Assembly: GCF_025869515.1 (NCBI RefSeq)
Contig: NZ_JAOZVR010000112.1
Span: 1-64,000 of the forward strand
Source of the DNA: Ferrovibrio sp.
Lineage (GTDB): Bacteria; Pseudomonadota; Alphaproteobacteria; Ferrovibrionales; Ferrovibrionaceae
Length of the DNA stretch: 64,000 nucleotides
Direction of reading: 5' to 3'
Shown: positions 27,201-35,137 of the stretch, one piece after another
Numbering within the stretch: position 1 is the stretch's first letter
How the letters are laid out: the number at the start of each line of letters is the position of its first letter
Program-made: the position numbers and the translations under genes
Notes under the pieces: model-generated
What the model was told of the DNA's origin: nothing
What the model saw: the letters and a program-made list of their open reading frames with translations, nothing else
Database searches by the model: none

Positions 27201-28373
27201 GCGCTGGAACAGTTGCGCCTCGATGCCCAGGCCCGCGCCCGTCGCCTGGACGCCATCGTGATCGAGCGTCGCGCCGCCAATGCGCGCAACGAAAGCGCCA
27301 GCCAGCAGCTCGCCCAGCTTGGCGCCCGCCAGGCCGAGGCGAGTGCCGAACTGGAAAAGCTGGAACAGATTCCGCGCGAGATCGAAAGCCGCCGCAGCGC
27401 CCTGCTCGAGCAGATTTCGGTCGCCGAAACCGCGCGCCGGGAAGCCGCCGATCACCTCGCCAATGCCGAGGCGGCGCAGCAGCTCGCCGCGAAAACCGCG
27501 CGCGAGATCGAACAGCTGCTCGGCACCGGCCGCGAAGCCCGCGTCAAGGCCGAAAGCGACCTGGAGCATCAGCGCGTCAGCCTGGACGAGCTGGCGATCC
27601 GCGTGCGCGAGGTGCTCGACTGCACGCTCGATGCCGTGCTCAAGGCCGGCGAAGTCGAAGACGACGAGGAATTCCCCGAGCTGCATGTGGTCGAGAACCG
27701 CCTCGAACGCCTGCGCAAGGAACGCGACAATATGGGTCCGGTGAACCTGCGCGCCGAGCTGGAAGCCAACGAGGTGGAGGAGAAGCTCACGGCGCTCAGC
27801 ACCGAGCAGACCGATCTGGTCTCGGCCATCGAAAAGCTGCGCCAGGGCATCACCTCGCTCAACAAGGAAGGCCGCGAGCGCCTGCTGGAGGCCTTCCAGA
27901 AGGTCGACAGTCACTTCCAGAAGCTGTTCGTCGAGGTGTTCGGCGGCGGCAAGGCGCACCTTCAGCTGGTGGAAAGCGATGATCCGCTGCAGGCCGGCCT
28001 GGAAATCTATGCTTCGCCGCCGGGCAAGCGGCTGCAGGTGATGTCGCTGCTCTCGGGCGGCGAGCAGGCGCTCACCGCGCTGTCATTGCTGTTCGCCGTC
28101 TTCCTCACCAACCCGGCGCCGATCTGCGTGCTGGACGAAGTGGACGCGCCGCTCGACGACGCCAATGTCGAGCGCCTGTGCAACCTGATGGAAGCGATGG
28201 CGCGCCAGACCTCCAGCATCGGCGAGGGCACGCGCTTCGTGGTGGTGACCCACCATCCGATCACCATGGCGCGCATGGACCGCCTGTTCGGCGTCACCAT
28301 GGCCGAACGCGGCGTCTCCACGCTGGTCAGCGTCGACCTCGCCGGCGTCAACGAGCTGAAGGCGATCGCGTAA
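24249..28373 (+). CDS. smc: Chromosome partition protein SMC, with expanded coiled-coil arms
   Basis: The 1374-residue protein starts with GTG after GGGAGTCCCC. The N-terminal head has Walker A GPNGCGKSN (31-39); the C-terminal head has the signature LLSGGEQAL (LSGGEQ 1268-1273) and Walker B VLDEVDAPLDD (Asp1296, Glu1297). The hinge lies at about residues 617-745 (FPPLIDQVTVEPGFEKALG onward). It is about 220 residues longer than usual bacterial SMC. The surplus is two arrays of 18-residue repeats, residues 462-587 in the first arm and 798-923 in the second. SMC with ScpA/ScpB entraps DNA to organise and segregate the chromosome; scpA and scpB are not in this window. Confidence 0.97.
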   Translation: MQFTKLRLSGFKSFVEPTDFVIHPGLTGIVGPNGCGKSNLVEALRWVMGENSAKRMRGTGMDDMIFAGTATRPARNIAEVTLTLDNATRTAPAAFNEQEMVEITRKIEREKGSDYSINGNDVRMRDVQLLFADLASGANSPAMVSQGRVGAIINAKPTDRRMLLEEAAGISGLHSRRHEAELRLKAAEQNLERVVDVIGQLDNQLQSLKRQARQASRYRNIAGQIRKTEATLFHLKHDALKHALAEAEQALQAAEREVADRTLQVSEAHESERVAAEALPPLRQHEAEAGARLHRLTVAREGLDAESARAQEAAEQVRARLAQIGSDAERESALSQDAEETVARLAAETGELEAQRAGEAEAQTAAEAGVSEAQGRVDASQAELDTLTDRAAEEQAQRARLRQAIEDAGRRLERLNARLAELSAEEQRLQEQTEALAEAETANAEVEAKQAAVETVRTALDGIEAEHAAKIDAARQAYEAVEAEQARLIETARAALEAVEAEHAQKIDAARAALAQAGAEHEQKIEAARGGLNAVEAEHAQKIEAARAGLNAVEAEHAEKIAAARGGVEAAEAARAAKQQAEQTSREAWQGAQGELTRLKAEETGLTKLLKLDESNLFPPLIDQVTVEPGFEKALGAALADELNAATDPNAPMHWDALPPLTDAPALPFGAEPLSKFVTGAAALQRRLSQIGLVADDADGARLRADLKLGQRLVTKSGALWRWDGFTVKAGAPTSASIKLEQRNRLADLREELRDLEGRLREAQAAYEEARRATEEAAVAERAARQAVAAAEETRNAARQQAANVVQTAEQNRAEARSAASGIVQAAERAAAEARDQASAVVQTAERERQAARDRANQGVVAAERDRNTAREHATGAIAATERERHAARERANQDIARADRELGQARDRQAEMVRKEAERQSRLAALAEQKQQTGSEIAEAEQARSAEEAALAAMPAEDEVRQLIGMLRDEVNALRQVLVERRAALEQLRLDAQARARRLDAIVIERRAANARNESASQQLAQLGARQAEASAELEKLEQIPREIESRRSALLEQISVAETARREAADHLANAEAAQQLAAKTAREIEQLLGTGREARVKAESDLEHQRVSLDELAIRVREVLDCTLDAVLKAGEVEDDEEFPELHVVENRLERLRKERDNMGPVNLRAELEANEVEEKLTALSTEQTDLVSAIEKLRQGITSLNKEGRERLLEAFQKVDSHFQKLFVEVFGGGKAHLQLVESDDPLQAGLEIYASPPGKRLQVMSLLSGGEQALTALSLLFAVFLTNPAPICVLDEVDAPLDDANVERLCNLMEAMARQTSSIGEGTRFVVVTHHPITMARMDRLFGVTMAERGVSTLVSVDLAGVNELKAIA
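25632..26009 (+). repeat. Seven tandem 54-bp (18-residue) repeats in SMC arm 1
   Basis: Units start every 54 bp at 25632, 25686, 25740, 25794, 25848, 25902 and 25956; the last is degenerate. The translated consensus is close to AVEAEHAQKIEAARAGLN. Eighteen residues equal a heptad plus a hendecad, which keeps a coiled coil in register. The array ends about 29 residues before the hinge. Confidence 0.9.
26640..27017 (+). repeat. Seven tandem 54-bp (18-residue) repeats in SMC arm 2
   Basis: Units start every 54 bp at 26640, 26694, 26748, 26802, 26856, 26910 and 26964 (the last degenerate). Each begins with Ala-Arg; a representative unit is ARDQASAVVQTAERERQA. The consensus differs from arm 1, so this is not a copy of that array, but unit length and number are the same. 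The array begins about 52 residues after the hinge, so the two arrays largely face each other in the folded antiparallel coiled coil. Confidence 0.88.
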
Positions 28374-28395
28374 CGCGCTAACACACAAACACAGA

Positions 28396-28626
28396 TGTCA
28401 CCCTGGGGCTTGTCCCCAGGGTCCATTTGCACCATCCGCGCATCGGAACACGCAGATGGACCCTCGGACTAAATCCGAGGGTGACGGTTTTCTGTTTTTC
28501 AATTGTCGTGTCATCCCCGCGCCCGGCGGCTTTGCCGCCATGCATGTATTGTCGCGCAAAGCGCGACGGGCAGAGATTCCATTTTCTTTTTTTGAATGGG
28601 ACCCCGGGTCAAGCCCGGGGTGACGG
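28396..28626. repeat. REP-like palindrome cluster 1 (three elements plus two hairpins)
   Basis: The space between convergent smc and the pentapeptide-repeat gene holds three copies of one palindromic element: 28396-28425 (reverse), 28457-28486 (forward) and 28598-28626 (forward). The element reads roughly TGGACCC-stem-CAAG-stem-GGGTGACG; loops and stem tips vary but pairing is kept. Two simple hairpins lie between: GGCGGC-TTT-GCCGCC (28525-28539) and GTCGCGC-AAA-GCGCGAC (28551-28567, with the AAA at 28558-28560). The second element is followed by GGTTTTCTGTTTTTC and may terminate smc. No coding sequence is apparent here. Confidence 0.85.
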
Positions 28627-28634
28627 CGGCCCGT

Positions 28635-29567
28635 TTAAAGACTCCCGCTCGGCATGAAGCCGAAGCAGCCGTCCAGCATGGCGCCGCGGAAATCGGTTTT
28701 TTCCAGCACGGCGCGGCTCAGGTTGGCGCCGCGCAGATCGGTGCAGATCAGCTTGGCGCCGGAGAGGTCGGCGCCGGCCAGGTTGGTCTCGCTCAGGTCG
28801 GCGCCGCTCAGGTCGGCGCCGACAAAGCGGCCGCCGGCGAGATTGAGGCCGCGCAGCACGGCACGGCTGCCGCGGCGGCCGTCGCTGTGGATCCACTCCA
28901 GATGCTGGGCGATGGCTTCGGCCAGGTTGGCCACGCTCATCGGCCGCTCGACCTTGCCGCCGGCGGATTCGATCATTTCGGCCATGCCGGAGCCGAGATC
29001 GGCCTTGGCGAAGCTGGCGCCACGCAGGTCGGCGCCGCGGAAACTCACATTCTCCAGCCGCGCATAGGCAAACGACGTGTCCTGCAGATTGGCCTTGTCG
29101 AAGGCGGCCTCGTTCAGCATGGCGCCCGAGAAGCTGGCGCCCTTGATCCTGGCCGAATGCAGCTTGGTGGCGACGCCGAACTCGTCGCGCGAGGATTGAT
29201 ACGGCCCGAGCTGGGCATCGTTGAAGCGCGTGTTGGTCAGCACCGCCCGGCTCAAATCAGCGCCACGCAGATCGGCCTTGGCGAAATTCGCCGATGTCAG
29301 GTCGGCGGCGCTCATGTCGCAGGCCATCATCTCGGCCTCGACGAAATTGCTTTCGCGCAGGTCGGCGCAGCTGAGCTTGCACATCGGCAGCGAGGCGCGG
29401 TGCAGGTTCTGCTTCATCAGCTTGATGGCGCCGAAATCGATGCGCTCGCATTGCAGCCGGCGGCCCATCGGCACCTGGCTGCCCAGCGAGGAGACGAAAC
29501 GGTTATGCGAGTCCAGCAGCTCGTTGAAGCGGGGCGGGCAGGGCGCGTAAGGGCTAATGGCGGTCAT
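28635..29567 (-). CDS. Pentapeptide-repeat protein
   Basis: The 310-residue protein consists largely of A(D/N)Lxx pentapeptides (SAADLTSANFAKADLRGADLS and similar) in two blocks, about residues 60-190 and 245-305, joined by a non-repeat linker (EAIAQHLEWIHSDGRRGSRA). Such proteins form a right-handed quadrilateral beta-helix. Some (Qnr, MfpA) mimic DNA and bind gyrase; most have unknown roles. Four or more Cys residues are scattered in the first block. It is a single gene convergent with smc. Confidence 0.93.
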   Translation of the reverse strand: MTAISPYAPCPPRFNELLDSHNRFVSSLGSQVPMGRRLQCERIDFGAIKLMKQNLHRASLPMCKLSCADLRESNFVEAEMMACDMSAADLTSANFAKADLRGADLSRAVLTNTRFNDAQLGPYQSSRDEFGVATKLHSARIKGASFSGAMLNEAAFDKANLQDTSFAYARLENVSFRGADLRGASFAKADLGSGMAEMIESAGGKVERPMSVANLAEAIAQHLEWIHSDGRRGSRAVLRGLNLAGGRFVGADLSGADLSETNLAGADLSGAKLICTDLRGANLSRAVLEKTDFRGAMLDGCFGFMPSGSL

Positions 29568-29724
29568 CCGGGATCGGCAGTCGGTTGGCCCGGAGTATGG
29601 CGCAGGCGACGGGCAACTGGGAATGGAAATTTCCGCATCCCGCCACTACAGCCCGCTCCGGTAGATCAGGCTGACGCCCGGCCAGACCTGCCGGCGAACG
29701 ACTCCGCCCAAAAACAGTGCGATC

Positions 29725-30717
29725 CTAGAGCAGGCCCTGAATCACCCGGTCGGGCGGGGCATGGCCGTCGGCGAAGGTCTTGATGTTGATCAGCACCTTC
29801 TCGCCCATGTCGATGCGGCCTTCCAGCGTGGCCGAGCCCATATGCGGCAGCAGCACGACATTGTCGAGCTCCAGCAGCTTGGGGTTGACCGCCGGTTCAT
29901 GCTCGAACACATCCAGCCCGGCGCCGGCGATTTCGCCCTTGCGCAGTTTCCGCACCAGGGCGTTCTCGTCGATGATCTCGCCGCGCGCGGTGTTCACCAC
30001 ATAGGCATGCGGCGGCAGCAGGTCGAGCCGGCGCGCCGACAGCAGGTGGAAGGTGGCCGGGGTATGCGGGCAGTTCACCGAGATGATGTCCATGCGGGCG
30101 AGCATCTGGTCGAGGCTTTCCCAGTAGGTCGCCTCCAGCTCCTGCTCCACGCTCTCATGCACGCGCTTGCGGTTGTGGTAGTGGATCGACAGGCCGAAAG
30201 CCTTGGCGCGCCGCGCCACCGCCTGGCCGATGCGGCCCATGCCGATGATGCCGAGCCGCTTGCCCCAGATGCGCTGGCCCAGCATCCAGGTCGGTGACCA
30301 GCCTTCGAACTTGCCCTCGCGCAGCGCCAGCGCGCCAGCCACCAGGCGGCGCGGCACGGCCAGGATCAGCGCCATGGTCATGTCGGCGGTGTCTTCGGTC
30401 AGCACGCCCGGCGTGTTGGTCACGGTGATGCCGCGCCCGCGGGCGGCGGCCAGGTCGATATGGTCGACACCGGTGCCGAAATTGGCGATCAGGCGGAAAT
30501 TGGGGCCGGCATGGGCCAGCACGGCGCCATCGACGTGATCGGTGATCGTCGGCACCAGTACATCGGCGGTCTTCACCGCATCGATCAGCTCGGCCTGGCT
30601 CATCGGCTTGTCGGCGATGTTCAGCCTTGTGTCGAACAGCTCCATCATCCGGGTTTCGATCGGATCCGGCAGCTTGCGGGTCACGATCACCAGGGGGCGC
30701 TTTTTCGGCGTTGGCAT
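29725..30717 (-). CDS. D-2-hydroxyacid dehydrogenase (glyoxylate/hydroxypyruvate reductase or D-glycerate dehydrogenase)
   Basis: The 330-residue protein begins MPTPKKRPLVIVTRKLP. The NAD(P) fold has GMGRIGQAVARRAKAFG followed by HYHNRKRV, whose basic residues suggest NADPH use. Catalytic residues are Arg in NTARGEIIDE, Glu in GLDVFEHEP and His in LLPHMGSATLEGR. It reduces glyoxylate or hydroxypyruvate, or runs in reverse on D-glycerate. The ATG at 30717 was chosen; a 28-codon extension is possible but lacks family similarity. A perfect 28-bp palindrome lies about 150 bp upstream. Confidence 0.92.
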   Translation of the reverse strand: MPTPKKRPLVIVTRKLPDPIETRMMELFDTRLNIADKPMSQAELIDAVKTADVLVPTITDHVDGAVLAHAGPNFRLIANFGTGVDHIDLAAARGRGITVTNTPGVLTEDTADMTMALILAVPRRLVAGALALREGKFEGWSPTWMLGQRIWGKRLGIIGMGRIGQAVARRAKAFGLSIHYHNRKRVHESVEQELEATYWESLDQMLARMDIISVNCPHTPATFHLLSARRLDLLPPHAYVVNTARGEIIDENALVRKLRKGEIAGAGLDVFEHEPAVNPKLLELDNVVLLPHMGSATLEGRIDMGEKVLINIKTFADGHAPPDRVIQGLL

Positions 30718-30868
30718 GACAGGCGTTTCCGCTTCCCGGCAGGAGTGGTCAGAGTTGAGGCTCTTTGGGCTCTCTCTAGCAGATCGACCCGGCGGAGACA
30801 AACCTCGACCGGGTCGAAAACTGCTGCCTAAAGAATGACCTTGCGGCAGGGCACCATGTGCGTCGGGA

Positions 30869-30896
30869 GCGCTCCGTTCGTATACGAACGGAGCGC
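30869..30896. promoter_or_regulatory. Perfect 28-bp palindrome with CGTATACG centre
   Basis: The 14 bases from 30869 (GCGCTCCGTTCGTA) are followed immediately by their exact reverse complement. With no loop and no T-run after it on either strand, a dimeric repressor operator (TetR-type size and CGTATACG core) is more likely than a terminator. It lies between the stop of the lipoprotein gene (30921) and the start of the dehydrogenase (30717), both on the minus strand. Confidence 0.6.
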
Positions 30897-30920
30897 GATC
30901 AACAGCTTACCGGCCGGGCC

Positions 30921-31514
30921 TTACCGGACGTAAAGCGGCATATACTGGCGGATGTTGCGCTCCAGCTCGCGATTGACGTCCATCATGGTTTCGCGCACCA
31001 GGGCATGGATCAGGCGGTCGCGGTCGTTCAGCGTCGCCTTCTCGCCCATCGAGTTGGAGCGGCGGGCCGACGCCGTGGCCTCGCCGACGCGGAAGCCGCG
31101 GGCATCGCGCACCTCGACCGCCATTTCCACCTCGGTATCGAAGCGGGCGACCTGGTCCTCGGTGAAGCTGCCGCGCAGGCCCGGCGTCTTCTTCAGGTCG
31201 ACCTCGGTGACGCCGGCCTTCCGGATGACAACGGTGACGCGGTTCTGCTGGCTCATGTCCAGCGCGATGCGGTCGCGGGTCCAGCGGGTGGCGACGCTCG
31301 CCGGCGGCTGCGGGATCGCCAGTTCGATATGCGGCGGCTGCGCTGTCGGCTGGTATTCCAGGATGGTCTCGACCGAGCTGGCGGCGAAGGTCAGCTTGGG
31401 CTGATCGGCGAAGGTGATCTCCGGCAGGATCGACTTTTCCATCGGGCCCGAACAGGCGGCGACGGCGAGCGAGAGGCCGAGGACGGCGAGCAGGGAGGCG
31501 AGGCGGCTGCGCAT
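30921..31514 (-). CDS. Putative outer-membrane or periplasmic lipoprotein, unknown function
   Basis: The 197-residue protein has a lipoprotein signal: MRSRLASLLAVLGLSLAVAAC, with Cys21 as the lipid-attachment residue. The following Ser-Gly would not act as an inner-membrane retention signal by the usual +2 Asp rule. The mature part has alternating strands (ITFADQPKLTFAASSVETI, FDTEVEMAVEVRDARG) and a C-terminal helix with MMDVNRELERNIRQYMPLYV. I do not recognise the family. It stands alone on the minus strand with its own upstream region. Confidence 0.8.
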   Translation of the reverse strand: MRSRLASLLAVLGLSLAVAACSGPMEKSILPEITFADQPKLTFAASSVETILEYQPTAQPPHIELAIPQPPASVATRWTRDRIALDMSQQNRVTVVIRKAGVTEVDLKKTPGLRGSFTEDQVARFDTEVEMAVEVRDARGFRVGEATASARRSNSMGEKATLNDRDRLIHALVRETMMDVNRELERNIRQYMPLYVR

Positions 31515-31734
31515 GGGTCGTTTCTCCTTGTTTTCCGCCCTCTAATAGGCGGCGAATTGGGGCAAATTCAAGGCCCACCCATGACAACAGCGGGACCGTT
31601 ACACCCGGACGCACAGGGTGCGGAGGACGGCTGCGGGCTGATGAACGGGGATGGACTTGCCAAGCAGAACGTTCGGGCGCGGGGTTCGTCAGCGCAGCCT
31701 GGCCGCGGCATCGCCCGGTTTTTCGCCCCGAACC

Positions 31735-32670
31735 CTAATTCCGGGCCTCGGCGCTGATCGCCTCGGCCGGGAAACTGTAACTGTCGCTGCAGAACTGGCA
31801 GGTCACGGTGATCAGGCCGTCCGGGGTCGTCATATCGGTGATTTCGTCGGGACTGAAGGTGGCGAGGATGCCGCGCACCTTCTCCTGCGAGCAGGTGCAG
31901 CGGTCCTGCAGCGCGGCCGTCTCGAACACCCGCACGCCATCCTCGTGGAACAGGCGGAACAGCAGCTCGTTCTGGGTCAGGCCCGGATCGGTCAGCTCGT
32001 CGGCTTTCGCCGTGCCGAGCAGGGCGGTCACCTTTTCCCAGGCGAAGGTTCTGTCCTCCGCCGACAGTCCGCCCGGCTGCTGCGGCAACTGCTGCAGCAG
32101 GATGCCGCCGGCGCGCCAGTGTTTGCGGCCGTCGGCGCCCTTGCGATGGGCCGCCCCCAGCACGACGCGGGCATTGAGCTGTTCCGACTGGGCGAAATAG
32201 GCATGCGCCGCTTCCGCCAGCGTGGCGCCGGACAGATCGACGATGCCCTGGTAGCGCTCCATGTCCGGCCCCTGCGGGTCGATGGTGAAGGCGAGATAGC
32301 CCTTGCCGAGCAGCAGCGGCACCAGGGCGCGGTCCGAGCCCGGGCCGAGTTCCAGCCCGTCCAGCCGCCCGGCATCGAAACTGGCATAACCGCGCAGATG
32401 GCCCGGCGTGCGGTAATCCACCACCAGGGTCGACACCGGGCCGTCGCCCTTGGCCTGCACCGAGAAGATGCCGTCGAATTTCAGCGCGCTGGCCATGGTG
32501 GCGACCAGCGCGGTGGCCTCGGCCAGCAGATGCGCCACCGGTTCGGGATAGGCGTGGCGCGCCAGCATGCGGTCGAGCGCCGGGCCCAGCCGCACCAGGC
32601 GGCCGCGCGTATCGCACTGCTCGATCTGGAAGGGCAGCGACAGGTCGTCGTGAAGGGAAAGCGTACTCAC
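31735..32670 (-). CDS. hslO: Hsp33 redox-regulated chaperone
   Basis: The 311-residue protein most likely starts with GTG at 32670 (VSTLSLHDDLSLPFQIE), 34 bp after argF; the ATG at 32745 would lie inside argF. The redox switch zinc site is near the C-terminus: CTCS and CQFC give the C-x-C and C-x2-C Cys. The core holds LLLGKGYLAFTIDPQG and GGILLQQLPQQ. Oxidation releases zinc and activates holdase activity. The argD-argF-hslO order is shared with other alphaproteobacteria. Confidence 0.94.
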   Translation of the reverse strand: MSTLSLHDDLSLPFQIEQCDTRGRLVRLGPALDRMLARHAYPEPVAHLLAEATALVATMASALKFDGIFSVQAKGDGPVSTLVVDYRTPGHLRGYASFDAGRLDGLELGPGSDRALVPLLLGKGYLAFTIDPQGPDMERYQGIVDLSGATLAEAAHAYFAQSEQLNARVVLGAAHRKGADGRKHWRAGGILLQQLPQQPGGLSAEDRTFAWEKVTALLGTAKADELTDPGLTQNELLFRLFHEDGVRVFETAALQDRCTCSQEKVRGILATFSPDEITDMTTPDGLITVTCQFCSDSYSFPAEAISAEARN

Positions 32671-32704
32671 GGGCCCACTATAATCCGGCGCGGGGGTTTC
32701 GACA

Positions 32705-33643
32705 CTAGGCGCCGAAACACCAGGCCAGGATCGCCTTCTGCGCATGCAGGCGGTTTTCCGCCTCGTCGAACACCACCGACTGCGGCCCGTCGATCACCTC
32801 GGCGGTCACCTCCTCGCCGCGATGGGCGGGCAGGCAGTGCATGAAGATGGCATTCGGCGCCGCCTTGCGCATCAGTTCGGCATTGACCTGGAACGGCGCC
32901 AGGATCTTGTGGCGGCGCTCGGCGTCCTTCATGCCCATCGACACCCAGGTGTCGGTGATGACGCAGGCAGCATCCTTCACCGCTTCGACCGGATCGCTGG
33001 TGACGCGGATCTGGCCCTGCCGCTCGGCGGCCCATTTCAGCACCTTGGGATCGGGCTGCAGCTCCGGCGGGCAGGCGAGGTCGAGGCGGAAGCCGAACTG
33101 CACGGCGGCATGGATCAGCGAGGTGGCCATGTTGTTGCCGTCGCCGACCCAGGCCAGCTTCTGGCCTTTGATCGGGCCGAGCTTTTCCTCAAACGTCATC
33201 ACATCGGCCATCACCTGGCAGGGATGGCTGTCGTCGGTCAGGCCGTTGATCACCGGCACGGAGGCGTTGGCCGCCAGCTCGCGCAGGTTCTGCGCCTTGC
33301 TGGTGCGCATCATGATGGCGTCGACATTGCCCGACAGGATCTTGGCGGTATCGGCGATGCTTTCGCCGCGGCCGATCTGCAGCTCGTCGGCGCGCACCAC
33401 GATGGTCTCGCCGCCGAGCTGGCGCATGGCGCTGTCGAAGGAGAGCCGGGTGCGGGTCGAGGGCTTCTCGAAGATCATCGCCAGAATCCGGTCGCGGCCC
33501 GGCCGGTCCTTTTCCACGGTGCCCTTGGGCAGGCCCTTGCGGCCGGCCTTCATGCGCATGGCATGGCTGAGGATGCCGCGCAGGGTGTCCGGCGCGAACT
33601 GGTCGAGATCGAGGAAATGGCGAATGCCGTTGCGGTTCATCAT
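32705..33643 (-). CDS. argF: Ornithine carbamoyltransferase
   Basis: The 312-residue enzyme joins carbamoyl phosphate and ornithine to citrulline in arginine synthesis. Motifs are the carbamoyl-phosphate site [27 protein letters not shown] and the ornithine-closing [10 protein letters not shown]. It starts ATGATG with the first ATG overlapping the argD stop by 4 bp (33643); the second Met at 33640 is equally possible. A longer open frame to 34141 is read-through inside argD and was discounted. Confidence 0.96.
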   Translation of the reverse strand: MMNRNGIRHFLDLDQFAPDTLRGILSHAMRMKAGRKGLPKGTVEKDRPGRDRILAMIFEKPSTRTRLSFDSAMRQLGGETIVVRADELQIGRGESIADTAKILSGNVDAIMMRTSKAQNLRELAANASVPVINGLTDDSHPCQVMADVMTFEEKLGPIKGQKLAWVGDGNNMATSLIHAAVQFGFRLDLACPPELQPDPKVLKWAAERQGQIRVTSDPVEAVKDAACVITDTWVSMGMKDAERRHKILAPFQVNAELMRKAAPNAIFMHCLPAHRGEEVTAEVIDGPQSVVFDEAENRLHAQKAILAWCFGA

Positions 33644-34827
33644 GCCGCGACTTTCGCCTTGTCCTGCAGCTTCTGGCAGGCGGCTTCCAGCCGGCGGATG
33701 CCTTCCACCAGATCCTTTTCCGGCATGGTCAGCGGCGGAATCAGGCGCACGGTATTGTCGCCGGCGGTGACGCCGAGGATATGCTCGTCGCGCATGGCGG
33801 CCTGGAAGTCGGTGTTCAGCGGCTTGGTCTTGATCGCCGTCAGGAAACCCTGGCCGCGCACATCCTCGATCACCTCGGGATAGCGGTCCTTCAGCATCAC
33901 CAGCTGCTGCATGAAATACGAGCTGCGCTTCTGCACGCCGTCGAAGAAGCCGTCTTCCAGCATGACATCGAGCACGGCATTGCCGGCCGTCATCGCCAGG
34001 ATGTTGCCGCCAAAGGTGGTGCCATGGGTGCCCGGCACGATGCCGGAGCAGGCCTCCTTGGTGGCCAGCACGGCGCCGACCGGGAAGCCGCCGCCCAGCC
34101 CCTTGGCCAGCGACATGATATCCGGCGTGATGCCCGACCATTCATAGGCGAACAGCTTGCCGGTGCGGCCCATGCCGGTCTGCACCTCGTCCAGGATCAG
34201 CAGCATGTCGTTTTCGTCGCAGAGCTGGCGCAGGCCGCGCAGCATCTCGGTCGGCACGCTGCGGATGCCGCTCTCGCCCTGGATCGGCTCGATCATGAAG
34301 GCGGCGGTTTCCGGCGTGATCGCCGCTTTCGCCGCTTTCAGGTCGAAGGCGACCTGGTCGAAGCCTTCCACCTTGGGGCCGAAGCCGTCCAGATACTTGG
34401 CGTTGTTGGTCGCCGCCAGCATGGCCAGCGTGCGGCCATGGAAGGCGCCCTCGAAGGTGATGATGCGGAATTTCTCCGGCTTGCCCTTCGAGGCGAAATA
34501 CTTGCGCGCCACCTTCACGGCGCCTTCATTGGCCTCGGCGCCCGAGTTGCAGAAGAAGGCCTTGTCGGCAAACGAGTGGTCGACCAGCCGCTGGGCCAGT
34601 TTCTCCTGCTCCGGGATACGGAACAGGTTGGAGGTGTGCCACAGTTTGGCCGCCTGCTCCTGGATCGCCTTCACCAGATGGGGATGGCTGTGGCCGAGCG
34701 CGGTGACGGCGATGCCGGAGCCGAAGTCGAGATAACGTCGACCGTCGGCGGTGTAGAGGTAGGAACCCTCGCCCCGCTCGAACGCAAGGTCCTGCCTCGC
34801 GTAGGTCGACATCAATGCTTCGCTCAC
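33640..34827 (-). CDS. argD: Acetylornithine aminotransferase
   Basis: The 395-residue class III aminotransferase has [18 protein letters not shown], the FEGAFHGRT cofactor loop, [14 protein letters not shown] and the PLP lysine in [14 protein letters not shown]. It makes N-acetylornithine from the semialdehyde using glutamate and may double in lysine synthesis (succinyl-DAP). It is the first gene of an argD-argF-hslO transcript. The start [11 protein letters not shown] follows an AAGGAGAG site and lies 120 bp downstream of a good promoter. Confidence 0.96.
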   Translation of the reverse strand: MSEALMSTYARQDLAFERGEGSYLYTADGRRYLDFGSGIAVTALGHSHPHLVKAIQEQAAKLWHTSNLFRIPEQEKLAQRLVDHSFADKAFFCNSGAEANEGAVKVARKYFASKGKPEKFRIITFEGAFHGRTLAMLAATNNAKYLDGFGPKVEGFDQVAFDLKAAKAAITPETAAFMIEPIQGESGIRSVPTEMLRGLRQLCDENDMLLILDEVQTGMGRTGKLFAYEWSGITPDIMSLAKGLGGGFPVGAVLATKEACSGIVPGTHGTTFGGNILAMTAGNAVLDVMLEDGFFDGVQKRSSYFMQQLVMLKDRYPEVIEDVRGQGFLTAIKTKPLNTDFQAAMRDEHILGVTAGDNTVRLIPPLTMPEKDLVEGIRRLEAACQKLQDKAKVAA

Positions 34828-34946
34828 GACATCTCTCCTTGGGTCAAAAGGGTCCGGCCAGTCTTCGGAATGAAGAACAGGTCCGGGCCCAGAAAATAAT
34901 GAAGCCAGCCCCGGGTTTTACGCGGCCGGGCTGGCGGTAAGCCCGG

Positions 34947-34976
34947 ACTCTAAGGGTCGATAAGGCCTTGTGTCAA
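34947..34976 (-). promoter_or_regulatory. Promoter of the argD-argF-hslO operon
   Basis: On the minus strand TTGACA (34976-34971) and TAGAGT (34952-34947) are separated by 18 bp. Just after it, a GC-rich stem (CCGGGCTTACC facing AGCCCGG, about 34926-34946) would lie at the start of the transcript. The rest of the 310-bp argD / alcohol dehydrogenase intergenic region shows no gene. Confidence 0.6.
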
Positions 34977-35137
34977 TTCAGCGAATGTAGGGGGACATTG
35001 GTTGCCAGAGGGTTGCCGGAGAGATACTGGGCGGGCCGGTCGTGGCTGCCGTCGGGGCAGGCCGTCCCGGGGCTGGCAGGGCCCCGGGGCTCGGGCTAGT
35101 GTCAGGAAAACACTCAACTATTACCGGAGGGCCCGCC

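Noticed and set aside
32705..34141. 478-codon version of argF
   Set aside because: The first 166 codons are out-of-frame argD sequence; the true start overlaps the argD stop.
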